In this document: positions 1 to 6,041 of the stretch, one piece after another
How positions within the stretch are numbered: the stretch's first letter is position 1
Layout: each line of letters begins with the position of its first letter
Assembly: GCA_025360665.1 (NCBI GenBank)
Contig: JANYBU010000201.1
Span: 1-10,566, forward strand
Source: Nitrospira sp.
GTDB taxonomy: Bacteria; Nitrospirota; Nitrospiria; Nitrospirales; Nitrospiraceae
Direction: 5' to 3'
DNA: 10,566 nucleotides
The notes under the pieces: model-generated
What the model saw: only the letters and a program-made list of their open reading frames with translations
Database searches by the model: none
What the model was told of the DNA's origin: nothing
Program-made: the position numbers and the translations under genes

Positions 1-997
1 CACGCCCAAAGGGATTGTGAAAGAGTTGCCGAAAGGATCGACACCCGTCGATTTTGCATTCGCGATTCACACCGAGGTCGGGGACCATTGTGTCGGGGCT
101 AAGGTGGACGGGAAGATCGTGCCGCTCAAGCATCAACTGGCTAGCGGAGATACGGTCGAAATTCTGATTTCACCTACGCAAACGCCACACAAGGATTGGT
201 TGAAGTTTGTCCACACCTCGCGCGCGAAGACCAAGATCAAGCATTGGATCAAGCTCGAAGAACAGAAGCGGAGTATCGAGATCGGCCGTCGCTTGCTGGA
301 GTCGGAGTTCCGCCGTCATGGAATGGCGCCGGCCCGGATGTTCAAATCGGAGGAGCTCTTGGAAGCCGCTCGTCAGTCGGGATTCGATAGCACCGAGGAA
401 TTGACCGCAGCCGTGGGCTTTGGCCGCGTGGCGACGTCACAGGTCATCGGCAAACTGACAGCCCCGTCCTCCGTGGCGCAGGCGCCGGTTCAGGAACATC
501 CCGTCCCGCGCAAAGCGATAGGTGGAAAGAGCGACGGCACCGGCGCACAGGTCAAAGGGTCTCGGGATTTACTGATGCAGCTGTCGCGTTGCTGCCATCC
601 CGTACCCGGCGACCGCATCCTCGGGTATATTACTCGTGGCCGCGGGCTGACGATCCATGCCGTCGACTGCCCGAATCTTGCGGCACTGGACTATGATAAG
701 GAGCGGCTGGTGGAAGTGGAGTGGGACACTGCCACGCCCGGCACGCACTCGGTCAAAGTGTCCGTCATGGCCGTCGATAAGACCGGCGTGCTGGCGAATG
801 TGTCCTCCGCGATTGCGGCCTGTCACGCCAACATCAGCCGCGCTGAGATTACGACGCGGGAGGATCGGAAAGCTGTGCTGGATTTTGTCGTGGAAATTTC
901 AGACACCCACCATCTCGATCAGGTGCTCAAAGCCGTTGAGCGTGTGGACGGGGTGATTACGGCTAAGCGGCTGCGGGCTTGGCAGGAACGGTCTTAG
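1..997 (+). CDS. RelA/SpoT bifunctional (p)ppGpp synthetase/hydrolase, C-terminal part (5' cut by window edge)
   Basis: This is the regulatory C-terminal half of a long RelA/SpoT homologue, the enzyme that makes and/or degrades the alarmone (p)ppGpp in the stringent response. The open frame runs in from the left edge (TPKGIVKELPKG...), so the GTG at 17 is not the real start. The visible part opens inside the TGS domain (KELPKGSTPVDFAFAIHTEVG, continuing to about residue 60 counted from position 17). A helical linker follows (TSRAKTKIKHW onward). The conserved cysteine/zinc-finger region is at about residues 181-221 (RCCHPVPGD, then the HAVDCPN motif). An ACT domain fills about residues 243-322 to the C-terminus. 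The catalytic HD hydrolase and synthetase domains lie upstream of the window, so whether both activities are intact cannot be judged. The frame ends at TAG 995-997 and is followed by a stem-loop before a convergent gene. Family assignment is firm; relA versus spoT/rel naming is left open. Confidence 0.95.
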   Translation, partial: TPKGIVKELPKGSTPVDFAFAIHTEVGDHCVGAKVDGKIVPLKHQLASGDTVEILISPTQTPHKDWLKFVHTSRAKTKIKHWIKLEEQKRSIEIGRRLLESEFRRHGMAPARMFKSEELLEAARQSGFDSTEELTAAVGFGRVATSQVIGKLTAPSSVAQAPVQEHPVPRKAIGGKSDGTGAQVKGSRDLLMQLSRCCHPVPGDRILGYITRGRGLTIHAVDCPNLAALDYDKERLVEVEWDTATPGTHSVKVSVMAVDKTGVLANVSSAIAACHANISRAEITTREDRKAVLDFVVEISDTHHLDQVLKAVERVDGVITAKRLRAWQERS

Positions 998-1006
998 CAG
1001 GGAAGC

Positions 1007-1080
1007 GCTGAACGGTGAGCGATGAACTATGAGCAAGGAAACGATTGTCACTACAGCGTTCATCGTTCAGTTGTTCACTC
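1007..1080. repeat. Heptad-repeat inverted repeat in the convergent relA-homologue/DUF192 gap
   Basis: The left arm is four near-heptads in a row, GCTGAAC, GGTGAGC, GATGAAC, TATGAGC (1007-1034). The right arm carries the complementary units GTTCATC, GTTCAGT, GTTCACT (1058-1079). The best-matching arms are CTGAACGGTGAGCG (1008-1021) and CGTTCATCGTTCAG (1057-1070), which pair at 12 of 14 positions. It sits between two convergent genes, right after the stop at 997, so a role as a bidirectional terminator or mRNA 3' end is plausible. There is no clear U-tract, so termination is inferred. A similar heptad structure follows the cytochrome gene near 10327-10405. Confidence 0.6.
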
Positions 1081-1090
1081 GCCTCGCCTG

Positions 1091-1558
1091 CTACGGAACT
1101 CGGAACTGAAGTTTCGATCCCCGCTGCAGTTTCAAACTCTCCGCCAGGCCCCCCGCGAGTTCCAGGACATAGAGAGCTTCGTCATTCGGCCGATATTGGG
1201 GACAACTGTCGTCCGTTCTCGTGCAGATCGGGACGTTCTGTTCCATATGGATGATTTGTTTCTTTTCATTGATCCAAATAATATCGAGCGGAATCTTTGT
1301 GTTCTTCATCCAGAACGTCCAAGCCTGTGCCTGCAAGAATGTGAAGAGCATGCCGCGGTCGGCACCTAAATGCTCGCGGTACATCAATCCCTCTGTGCGT
1401 TTTTGGGGCGTGTCGGCCACTTCCGCATGAATGATAGTGCCCCCAGGGAGGGTAATCGGGATCAGCCCAGGCGGGGCCGGATCGGTCCCCGCTTGCGCAC
1501 AGCAGGGGAAGGACAGGAGGAGGATGAAGAAAAGCGCAAGTGATCGGCGTCGTTGCAC
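1091..1558 (-). CDS. Exported DUF192 family protein
   Basis: A 155-aa protein with an N-terminal signal peptide: MQRRRS, a hydrophobic run at about residues 7-18, and a probable signal peptidase I site after AQA at residue 23. The Cys pair at 19-20 lacks a proper lipobox, so a lipoprotein is less likely. The mature part is a typical DUF192 domain, with RTEGLMYREHLGADRGMLF at about residues 54-72, WTFWMKNTKIPLDIIWI at 80-96, and a C-terminal ALYVLELAGG near 128-137. DUF192 proteins are small all-beta proteins of unknown biochemical function, often periplasmic. The start codon is GTG at 1558, preceded by AGGA about seven bases upstream; no in-frame ATG gives a full-length domain. The gene converges with the RelA/SpoT gene and diverges from the zinc-ribbon gene, with repeat A in the divergent gap. 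Confidence 0.88.
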   Translation of the reverse strand: MQRRRSLALFFILLLSFPCCAQAGTDPAPPGLIPITLPGGTIIHAEVADTPQKRTEGLMYREHLGADRGMLFTFLQAQAWTFWMKNTKIPLDIIWINEKKQIIHMEQNVPICTRTDDSCPQYRPNDEALYVLELAGGLAESLKLQRGSKLQFRVP

Positions 1559-1639
1559 GGCGGCATCCTATCGGCCAGCCGGCGACGAGTCAAGCCGGAG
1601 GCCGCGTGCGGCGGCATGTGATCGTTGGCGATTCTGGCG

Positions 1640-1825
1640 AGCCCGCATTATCCATGACGGTTCGTCGTGAAATGGCGGAGTGGCGCGCGACAAGCGCGAG
1701 GAGCGCGACTCGCGTGACGTGTGAGCCCTGTCCCTGCCAGTCGCGCTTTTCCCGCCAGTCTCGCCCGTCTCGCTTGAGTCAGGTATCGGCGATTGCAGCA
1801 GAAGCGCTCATGATTAATGCGGGCT
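1640..1825. repeat. Palindrome-ended intergenic repeat, copy A (186 bp)
   Basis: A dispersed element with terminal inverted repeats. The left end is AGCCCGCATTATCCATGA (1640-1657) and the right end, read on the reverse strand, is AGCCCGCATTAATCATGA (1825-1808), 16 of 18 identical. The inner flanks are also shared with copy B at 5274-5535: the left end continues CGGTTCGTCGTGAAAT, and the right end is preceded by CGATTGCAGCAGAAGCGC. The middle (about 1674-1785) is unrelated to B at sight. It holds its own inverted repeats, for example CGCGAG/CTCGCG around 1697-1713 and AGCGCGAC/GTCGCGCT spanning about 1703-1747. I see no transposase and no target duplication. It lies in the 333-base divergent gap between the DUF192 and zinc-ribbon genes; 1559-1639 of that gap has no other recognisable feature. 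Confidence 0.85.
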
Positions 1826-1891
1826 GAGAGTGTCTTGCAATCGCGCCCTCGGCTATGCCATCCTCGACCAGCATACGCAGGAGAGGGACGC

Positions 1892-2077
1892 ATGAAAGAG
1901 ACGAGGAAAGTGCATTACGTCAAAGGCGTGTTTGTGTGCCCAAAGTGTCGGCAGTCGTACGTGCAAGAAAAGTGGATCGAAGAATGGCGGGTTCGCTGTC
2001 ACAAGTGTGATTATCGAGGAACGTTGACGGAAGTCTCCGTTGAAGAACGGATGGAAGAAGAAATTGTCCGTCGTTGA
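1892..2077 (+). CDS. Small zinc-ribbon protein (61 aa)
   Basis: A 61-aa basic/acidic protein with two CxxC knuckles, CPKC (Cys16, Cys19) and CHKC (Cys36, Cys39), spaced as in a rubredoxin-like or zinc-ribbon fold that would bind one zinc ion. The tail is acidic and helical (EERMEEEIVRR). Its precise role is unknown; such mini-ribbons often bind nucleic acid or act as protein-interaction modules. The start ATG at 1892 is chosen because it is preceded by a strong Shine-Dalgarno, AGGAGAGG at 1879-1886, five bases upstream. In-frame codons further upstream run into repeat A and are not protein-like. The flavodoxin-like gene begins 44 bases after the stop, so the two are probably co-transcribed. 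Confidence 0.8.
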   Translation: MKETRKVHYVKGVFVCPKCRQSYVQEKWIEEWRVRCHKCDYRGTLTEVSVEERMEEEIVRR

Positions 2078-2121
2078 ACTGGCGCCAATCCTGCGCGCCG
2101 TTTCCTTCTCTCTGTGAGTCC

Positions 2122-2757
2122 ATGCTTCCGTTTCTCACCTCTATTTCACGACTCCGCCTCATTGGTCCCCTGTTTCTGTGTGCCCTTCTTCTCCTGTTGG
2201 CCACCGGCTCTGGCGAGACGTTCGCCGACGAGCCGGCCCCGCTGGTGAAGGTGCTCGTGACCTACCATTCGCTCTCCGGCAATACCGAACGCATGGCCGA
2301 AGCGGTGGTCGATGGCGTGAAGGGCGTTCCCGGTACCGAGACGCTGTTGAAACGAGTCGGCCAGGTAACGGCGGACGATTTGTTCTCCGCCGATGCGGTC
2401 GTGGTCGGTTCGCCGGTCTATTGGTCGAACATGTCGGGCGAGGTGAAAACCTTCTTCGATAACTGGCAGTTTAAATTCGGAGTGTTTCCCGAATTCAAGA
2501 TGAAGAACAAGATCGGCGCGGCCTTCGCCACGGGTGGTCAGGTGTCGAGTGGGAAGGAAGTGACCATGTTGACGATCCTTGCCGCGATGCTCGGCAATCA
2601 GATGATCGTCGTCAGTGGGGGCGGGGCCTTCGGCGCATCTGCGACGACCGAGGGCGACAGCCCAGGCATCGACAAGAAGGAGTTGGCCGACGCCAAGGAA
2701 TTAGGCCGGCGTGTGGCCGAAGTCGCGATGAAGATGAAGCGAGGCTCTTCTCGCTAG
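2122..2757 (+). CDS. Flavodoxin/WrbA-like FMN protein with N-terminal signal sequence
   Basis: A 211-aa protein of the flavodoxin-like fold, closest in motifs to WrbA-type NAD(P)H:quinone oxidoreductases. The FMN phosphate-binding loop is at residues 48-55 (YHSLSGNT). The second loop, GSPVYWSNMSGEVKTFFDNW, lies at residues 96-115. The family's FATGGQ and GKE motifs are near 136-146, followed by the MIVVSGGGAFGAS segment. Unlike usual cytoplasmic WrbA, it begins with a long hydrophobic leader (residues 12-28, LRLIGPLFLCALLLLLA) and a plausible cleavage site after TFA at residue 35, so it is probably exported or membrane-anchored. The start ATG 2122 is favoured because it directly yields this leader. 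A TTG at 2074, overlapping the upstream stop, is possible but would add 16 unlikely residues. No strong Shine-Dalgarno is visible before 2122, so coupling to the zinc-ribbon gene is likely. Substrate is inferred only. Confidence 0.85.
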   Translation: MLPFLTSISRLRLIGPLFLCALLLLLATGSGETFADEPAPLVKVLVTYHSLSGNTERMAEAVVDGVKGVPGTETLLKRVGQVTADDLFSADAVVVGSPVYWSNMSGEVKTFFDNWQFKFGVFPEFKMKNKIGAAFATGGQVSSGKEVTMLTILAAMLGNQMIVVSGGGAFGASATTEGDSPGIDKKELADAKELGRRVAEVAMKMKRGSSR

Positions 2758-2908
2758 TCAGGGTGCTCCCTTCCCGCCAGCGTGCGTCTTCTCTTTTCCA
2801 ATTTTGTGAATCAATGCGGCCGCTGTCGGTTCACGCGCCTGTGGAGACGAGATTATCCTCGTCGATGGCAAGTGGATCGATGTTGCAGCAGTCTTGCAGA
2901 TGGGCGGA

Positions 2909-3115
2909 TTAGCTTCGCACGCCGCTGGGGGAAGGCGCTTGGTACGCACTCGTCGCGATCTGCACAAACTCATGAATATCCTTTGTGCAGCGACCGCAGC
3001 ATCCTGCCTCTTTCAGTCCGAACTTCGCTTTGAGCTGGGATGGCATGACGATGCCGGCCCGTCCTGCTTCGCGGACATCCGAATCAGTAATTCCCTTGCA
3101 GAGGCAGAGGTACAT
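2909..3115 (-). CDS. bfd: Bacterioferritin-associated ferredoxin-like [2Fe-2S] protein
   Basis: A 68-aa protein of the BFD-like [2Fe-2S] family. The four cluster ligands are visible in the canonical arrangement, Cys4-x-Cys6 at the start (MYLCLCKGITDSDV) and Cys40-x2-Cys43 (GCCGRC), with an extra Cys39. In characterised systems Bfd docks on bacterioferritin and passes electrons to release stored iron. Related domains also occur in nitrite reductase and NifU-like proteins, so the partner here is uncertain; no bacterioferritin gene is in the window. The ATG at 3115 is chosen over an upstream GTG at 3151 because the family begins with MYxCLC and GGAG lies about eight bases before it. A Fur-like operator and sigma70-like promoter lie immediately upstream, supporting iron-dependent expression. 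The last 15 or so residues (AYQAPSPSGVRS) are non-conserved. Confidence 0.88.
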   Translation of the reverse strand: MYLCLCKGITDSDVREAGRAGIVMPSQLKAKFGLKEAGCCGRCTKDIHEFVQIATSAYQAPSPSGVRS

Positions 3116-3162
3116 GGGCTGTACTCCGTTATCGTCGAGCAGGGTTCTCACGTGCTGTTAAC

Positions 3163-3181
3163 GATTATGATAACCGTTATC
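3163..3181 (-). promoter_or_regulatory. Fur-like operator upstream of bfd
   Basis: Read on the minus strand this is GATAACGGTTATCATAATC, matching the classical 19-bp Fur box GATAATGATAATCATTATC at 15 of 19 positions. It overlaps a 7-1-7 perfect palindrome, TGATAAC-C-GTTATCA (3168-3182). It lies just downstream of the predicted -10 and would cover the transcription start, a position suited to repression. The assignment to Fur rather than another dyad-binding regulator is inferred from the sequence and from the iron-related gene it controls. Confidence 0.6.
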
Positions 3182-3191
3182 AACATAACTA

Positions 3192-3220
3192 AGAATACAC
3201 TCGTCCGTTCCATCTGTCAA
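3192..3220 (-). promoter_or_regulatory. Sigma70-like promoter of bfd
   Basis: On the minus strand a perfect -35 hexamer TTGACA (3220-3215) is followed after exactly 17 bases by TATTCT (3197-3192), a 4 of 6 match to TATAAT. Initiation would fall near 3185, at the edge of the Fur-like operator at 3181-3163, leaving a leader of about 70 bases before the ATG at 3115. Confidence 0.55.
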
Positions 3221-3292
3221 TAGGGGATAGGCGTGGGACATGTGTGATGGGGGAGAGGGGGGAAATCTCTTACCTGTAAAGGCGGTAAGGCT

Positions 3293-5116
3293 CTACAGCG
3301 TTTGTTCCAGCTGAAGGACCATCTCGCGGATCGTATCGAATCCCGATTGCCAAAAATCTTCAGATGCCATATCGACTCCGACTTTAGCGAGAATCGTCTC
3401 CGGCGACTCCGACCCGCCGGTACTCAGTAGCTCTAGATATTTGGGCACGAACGCCGCCCCTTCTTTCTGATACATCCGATAGAGGGCGAGGACCAATAAG
3501 TTGCCGAAGCTGTAGGCGTAGCAATAGAAGGGGCTGGCAAAGATGTGTGGAATGGTCAGCCATTCCCATTGAAACTCATCCGGGACCTTGATCCCCTTCC
3601 CGAACTGTTGCCGCACCTCGGTCAGATAGGTCTTGGCCAGGTCTTTCACGGTCGCGCCCTGGGCGATCATCTCATGGGCCTGATTTTCGAATTGAACGAA
3701 ATAGGCTTGCCGGAGGACCGTGGCGTAGATGTCGTCGAGTTGGTTGAGCAGGAGTCCCTGCCGCACCTTCTTATCCCGTTCCTGGTTCATGAGGGCATCG
3801 GAGAGGATGCGTTCCCCGAACACCGAGGCTGTTTCCGCCAGGGGAAGGGTAGAATGGAAGGTAAACATGGAATGATGCTGCGCCAGCATGCCATGGACGG
3901 CATGGCCGAGCTCATGGGCCATCGTCGCAATATCGCGTGCCTCGCCGGTGAAGTTCAGGAGCACGTAAGGGGTCATGCTGGGGACGACGCTGTAACAATA
4001 GGCGCCCCCGATTTTTCCTGGCCTCGTGCGGGCGTCGATATGGCGTTCGTGCACCACTCGCTCTGCCAAGTCGGCTAATTGCGGAGAAAATCCCCGATAG
4101 GCCTCCAGCACCATTTTGATGGCATCCTGATAGCGATAGGATTTCTGCTCCGTGCGATGCGGCGCATAGATATGATAGCGGCTCATCGGCTTGATCTTGC
4201 ACAAGCGAGCCTTGATGCGAAAATAATGCTGGAAGATGTCCGCATTTTTCTGGCAGACCTTCAGGAGCGAGGTCACGGCTGCATCTGGAATGTCGTTTCC
4301 GAGGTTGCGGGTGGCAATTGGGGTGGTGAAGTGGCGCAGTTGAAGATTTTCGGCTTTCCAGTCGTTGACCAGGGTCTTGTAGATTTCGCCCAGCAGATCG
4401 TGTTGATCGGCGTAGACCCGGTACAGCTCTCGATAGGCGGCTTCACGCAGTCGTCCTTGCGCATGGCGGAGATAGGCCGTCAGTTCCTCGCGCGTCATCG
4501 TTTTCCGTTTGCCGTTCACGGTGAGCGAGAATGTGAAGGCGTTGGTCACGACGTCGTAGAGCGAATGGACGGCGCTGCGGCCCGTGATGTTCTTGATGTT
4601 GACGATCTTCTCTTCCGGTTCAGACAGCGTGTGAGGCTGAAACCGGCGAATGGTTTCGAGGTGATACCGGAACGTGCCCGTTCCGGCCATGAGCCGGCGC
4701 GCATTGTCTTCATCGACGCTTTGCCACCAGAGGTCGAAAAACACCAGCCGGTTCTGGAGCGCCGTGAGCCGCTCTTCGACCTTGCCCTTAAACGAACGAG
4801 CGGCGAGGTCTTTCGTATTTTCGGAGAACCAGAGGTAGGCATAGGCGCTGATCCTGGACGAGGCCGCCGCGATGTCTTCACTCAGCGTCAGCAGCGGATG
4901 GAAGATGGATGTTGCCATGGTTGGACTGAGTTGGGTACGAGCAGCTTCGAATTGCGCGACCTTGGCCTCGATCTCTGCCAACAGGGTTTCGAATCGCGGT
5001 ACAGGCTCTTTTGCTAAGTGTGAGAGATCCCATCGCTCGGAATAGGTGCGGATTTGCCGTTTTGAGGAAGAGGGTTTTCGTGAGGTCGAAGTGTTTCGGC
5101 TGGTCTTCACAGGCAT
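3293..5116 (-). CDS. pepF: Oligoendopeptidase F, M3B family zinc metallopeptidase
   Basis: A 607-aa protein (counted from 5116) of the M3B/PepF family, cytoplasmic zinc peptidases that cleave short oligopeptides. The zinc-binding helix HELGH is at residues 401-405, within MAHELGHAVHG. The third ligand is the glutamate at about 428 in LPLAETASVFGE. The N-terminal oligopeptidase F lobe (about residues 60-190) and the long M3 catalytic domain up to DFWQSGFDTIREMV are present, so length and architecture match the family. The frame can be read back to a GTG at 5152 and an ATG at 5134. I chose ATG 5116 because AAGGAG (minus strand, 5131-5126) sits nine bases before it. The first 25 residues are Ser/Thr/Lys/Arg-rich and not a signal peptide. 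The gene stands alone between bfd and the divergent 5554 gene. The symbol rests on family membership. Confidence 0.92.
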   Translation of the reverse strand: MPVKTSRNTSTSRKPSSSKRQIRTYSERWDLSHLAKEPVPRFETLLAEIEAKVAQFEAARTQLSPTMATSIFHPLLTLSEDIAAASSRISAYAYLWFSENTKDLAARSFKGKVEERLTALQNRLVFFDLWWQSVDEDNARRLMAGTGTFRYHLETIRRFQPHTLSEPEEKIVNIKNITGRSAVHSLYDVVTNAFTFSLTVNGKRKTMTREELTAYLRHAQGRLREAAYRELYRVYADQHDLLGEIYKTLVNDWKAENLQLRHFTTPIATRNLGNDIPDAAVTSLLKVCQKNADIFQHYFRIKARLCKIKPMSRYHIYAPHRTEQKSYRYQDAIKMVLEAYRGFSPQLADLAERVVHERHIDARTRPGKIGGAYCYSVVPSMTPYVLLNFTGEARDIATMAHELGHAVHGMLAQHHSMFTFHSTLPLAETASVFGERILSDALMNQERDKKVRQGLLLNQLDDIYATVLRQAYFVQFENQAHEMIAQGATVKDLAKTYLTEVRQQFGKGIKVPDEFQWEWLTIPHIFASPFYCYAYSFGNLLVLALYRMYQKEGAAFVPKYLELLSTGGSESPETILAKVGVDMASEDFWQSGFDTIREMVLQLEQTL

Positions 5117-5137
5117 GTGTCGCAGCTCCTTCATCTC

Positions 5138-5159
5138 GCCCGCATGAATCACGCGGGCT
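5138..5159. repeat. Solo end-like hairpin of the A/B repeat family in the pepF leader
   Basis: GCCCGC (5138-5143) and GCGGGC (5153-5158) form a six-base stem around a nine-base loop. On the minus strand it reads AGCCCGCGTGATTCATG, matching the left terminus of repeat copy B (AGCCCGCATTATTCATG) at 15 of 17 positions. It lies in the untranslated leader just upstream of the pepF ribosome-binding site. It could be a relic or minimal form of the A/B element; hairpin function is inferred. Confidence 0.5.
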
Positions 5160-5273
5160 GGGCTTGCCCGGTCCCGATCATAGCATTCCCGCTGACGAGG
5201 CAGCAGAGTTTTTCACTGGCCTGAGAGCAGGAGAATCTTCCATCTGCAGTGGCATTCTCGGTATGATGCGCCT

Positions 5274-5535
5274 AGCCCGCATTATTCATGACGGTTCGTC
5301 GTGAAATCGCGCAGTCGCTAAGCGAGGCAGGCGCGCGGAGCCGCGAGGCGGGGTAACCACCTCGCCTGGGAGTTCCGAAGGGGGTGTGCCCCCTTCGTGG
5401 GGATTCTACAAGGGGGCTGGCCCCCTTGTAAGAGTGGGCGAGCCCGTCTGCCTGGACGCGACGCCCGACGCGTCCAGGCTTGTCGCAGCGGCGAATCCGC
5501 GATTGCAGCAGAAGCGCTCATGAATAATGTGGGCT
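5274..5535. repeat. Palindrome-ended intergenic repeat, copy B (262 bp) with four internal hairpins
   Basis: Same family as copy A. The left terminus is AGCCCGCATTATTCATGA (5274-5291) and the right terminus, reverse strand, is AGCCCACATTATTCATGA (5535-5518), 17 of 18 identical. The CGGTTCGTCGTGAAAT and CGATTGCAGCAGAAGCGC inner flanks are shared with A. The centre differs from A and holds four successive stem-loops. They are 5346-5367 (9 pairs, one G-T, loop AACC), 5376-5397 (9 pairs, loop TGTG), 5407-5430 (10 pairs, loop CTGG) and 5450-5479 (11 pairs, loop of 8). Open frames across it are by-products. It fills most of the 437-base gap between pepF and the 5554 gene and ends 18 bases before that gene's ATG. 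The rest of the gap, 5160-5273, holds only a weak GAGAAT/ATTCTC inverted repeat (5231-5259). Confidence 0.88.
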
Positions 5536-5553
5536 GGAGTGACGGGAGATCTC

Positions 5554-5886
5554 ATGACCGACCAAGAACTCAACCGGGCAGTCCAATATGTCACCGCCAG
5601 CACGTCCTATGGGCGCGACACGGTGGCCGAGATTCTCAAGACGGGGCTGAACGAAATGACTTTGCTGGCCACGCAATCGTCGGAGCGGTTCGAACGGGAC
5701 GTGCTGGTGGAATATGTTTGTCAATGGACCATCAAACGCACGGGCCAACCGGAACCGTTAGTCAGGGAGATCCTCGGCTGCGCGAGCCGCTGGCTCGATG
5801 AAGTGTACGAGGAGATCGCCAAGCGCCGGCCGGAAGCCCTCGGCCTTTCATCCGATGATGATGACGAAGGAGCGGAGCCGGTTTAG
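5554..5886 (+). CDS. Conserved-looking small protein of unknown function (110 aa)
   Basis: I do not recognise this family. It is a soluble, mostly helical-looking protein (MTDQELNRAVQYVTASTSYGRDTVAEIL...) with no signal peptide, membrane segment or Cys motif, and it ends in a very acidic tail (SSDDDDEGAEPV). The N-terminal 95 residues look like a compact helical bundle, with two Trp (WTIKRTG and RWLDEVYEEI). The start ATG 5554 is supported by GGGAG (5544-5548) five bases upstream; an upstream GTG at 5527 would start inside repeat B. GC-rich codon use is like the surrounding chromosome, supporting a real gene. It is boxed in by repeats: copy B ends at 5535, and copy C begins with the last base of the stop codon (5886). 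Diverges from pepF. Confidence 0.7.
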   Translation: MTDQELNRAVQYVTASTSYGRDTVAEILKTGLNEMTLLATQSSERFERDVLVEYVCQWTIKRTGQPEPLVREILGCASRWLDEVYEEIAKRRPEALGLSSDDDDEGAEPV

Positions 5887-6010
5887 CAGGATGCTGAAAA
5901 AGTCCGCCAGCGGTGTTCTCGCATCGTTCAGACCCTCAACGTACCGCAAGGGTACGCCTCGAGCCTTCACTCGCTGCGGCCTTGCTGGACGGCCTTTTTG
6001 AGCATCCTGC
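5886..6010. repeat. Imperfect-palindrome repeat, copy C (125 bp)
   Basis: The element is bounded by GCAGGATGCT (5886-5895) and AGCATCCTGC (6001-6010). The terminal arms pair over about 26 bases with three mismatches and one extra base; each arm contains AAAAAG or its complement. A central hairpin CGTACC-GCAAG-GGTACG lies at about 5939-5955. A second copy in the same orientation is at 8021-8143. It begins on the last base of the stop codon of the 5554 gene, so it could act as that gene's transcript end. No transposase is present. Open frames across it are not coding. Confidence 0.88.
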
Positions 6011-6041
6011 GGGATTATATCTTGTTGCCCAGGAATAAAAA

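Noticed and set aside
1022..1369. Plus-strand frames opposite the DUF192 gene
   Set aside because: The minus-strand frame carries a signal peptide and full DUF192 motifs, so the plus frames are shadows.
3269..3288. CTTACC/GGTAAG stem as a pepF terminator
   Set aside because: The stem is only six pairs and has no T-run on the minus strand after it; too weak to call.
4079..5017. 312-aa plus-strand open frame inside pepF
   Set aside because: It is antisense to a well-supported M3B peptidase with all catalytic residues, and its translation has no recognisable domain; GC-rich third positions keep the opposite frame open.
5504..5531. Promoter in the right end of repeat B (TTGCAG, 16 bases, TAATGT)
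   Set aside because: Each hexamer matches the consensus at only three of six positions, so I cannot support it.
1640..5535. Repeats A and B as an insertion sequence or integron cassette pair
   Set aside because: No transposase or integrase, no target-site duplication and no attC-like core are visible, so only a non-autonomous repeat can be supported.
5397..5801. 134-aa frame crossing repeat B and the 5554 gene
   Set aside because: The first half translates the hairpins of the repeat and the second half overlaps the 5554 gene in another frame, which has a ribosome-binding site and better composition.
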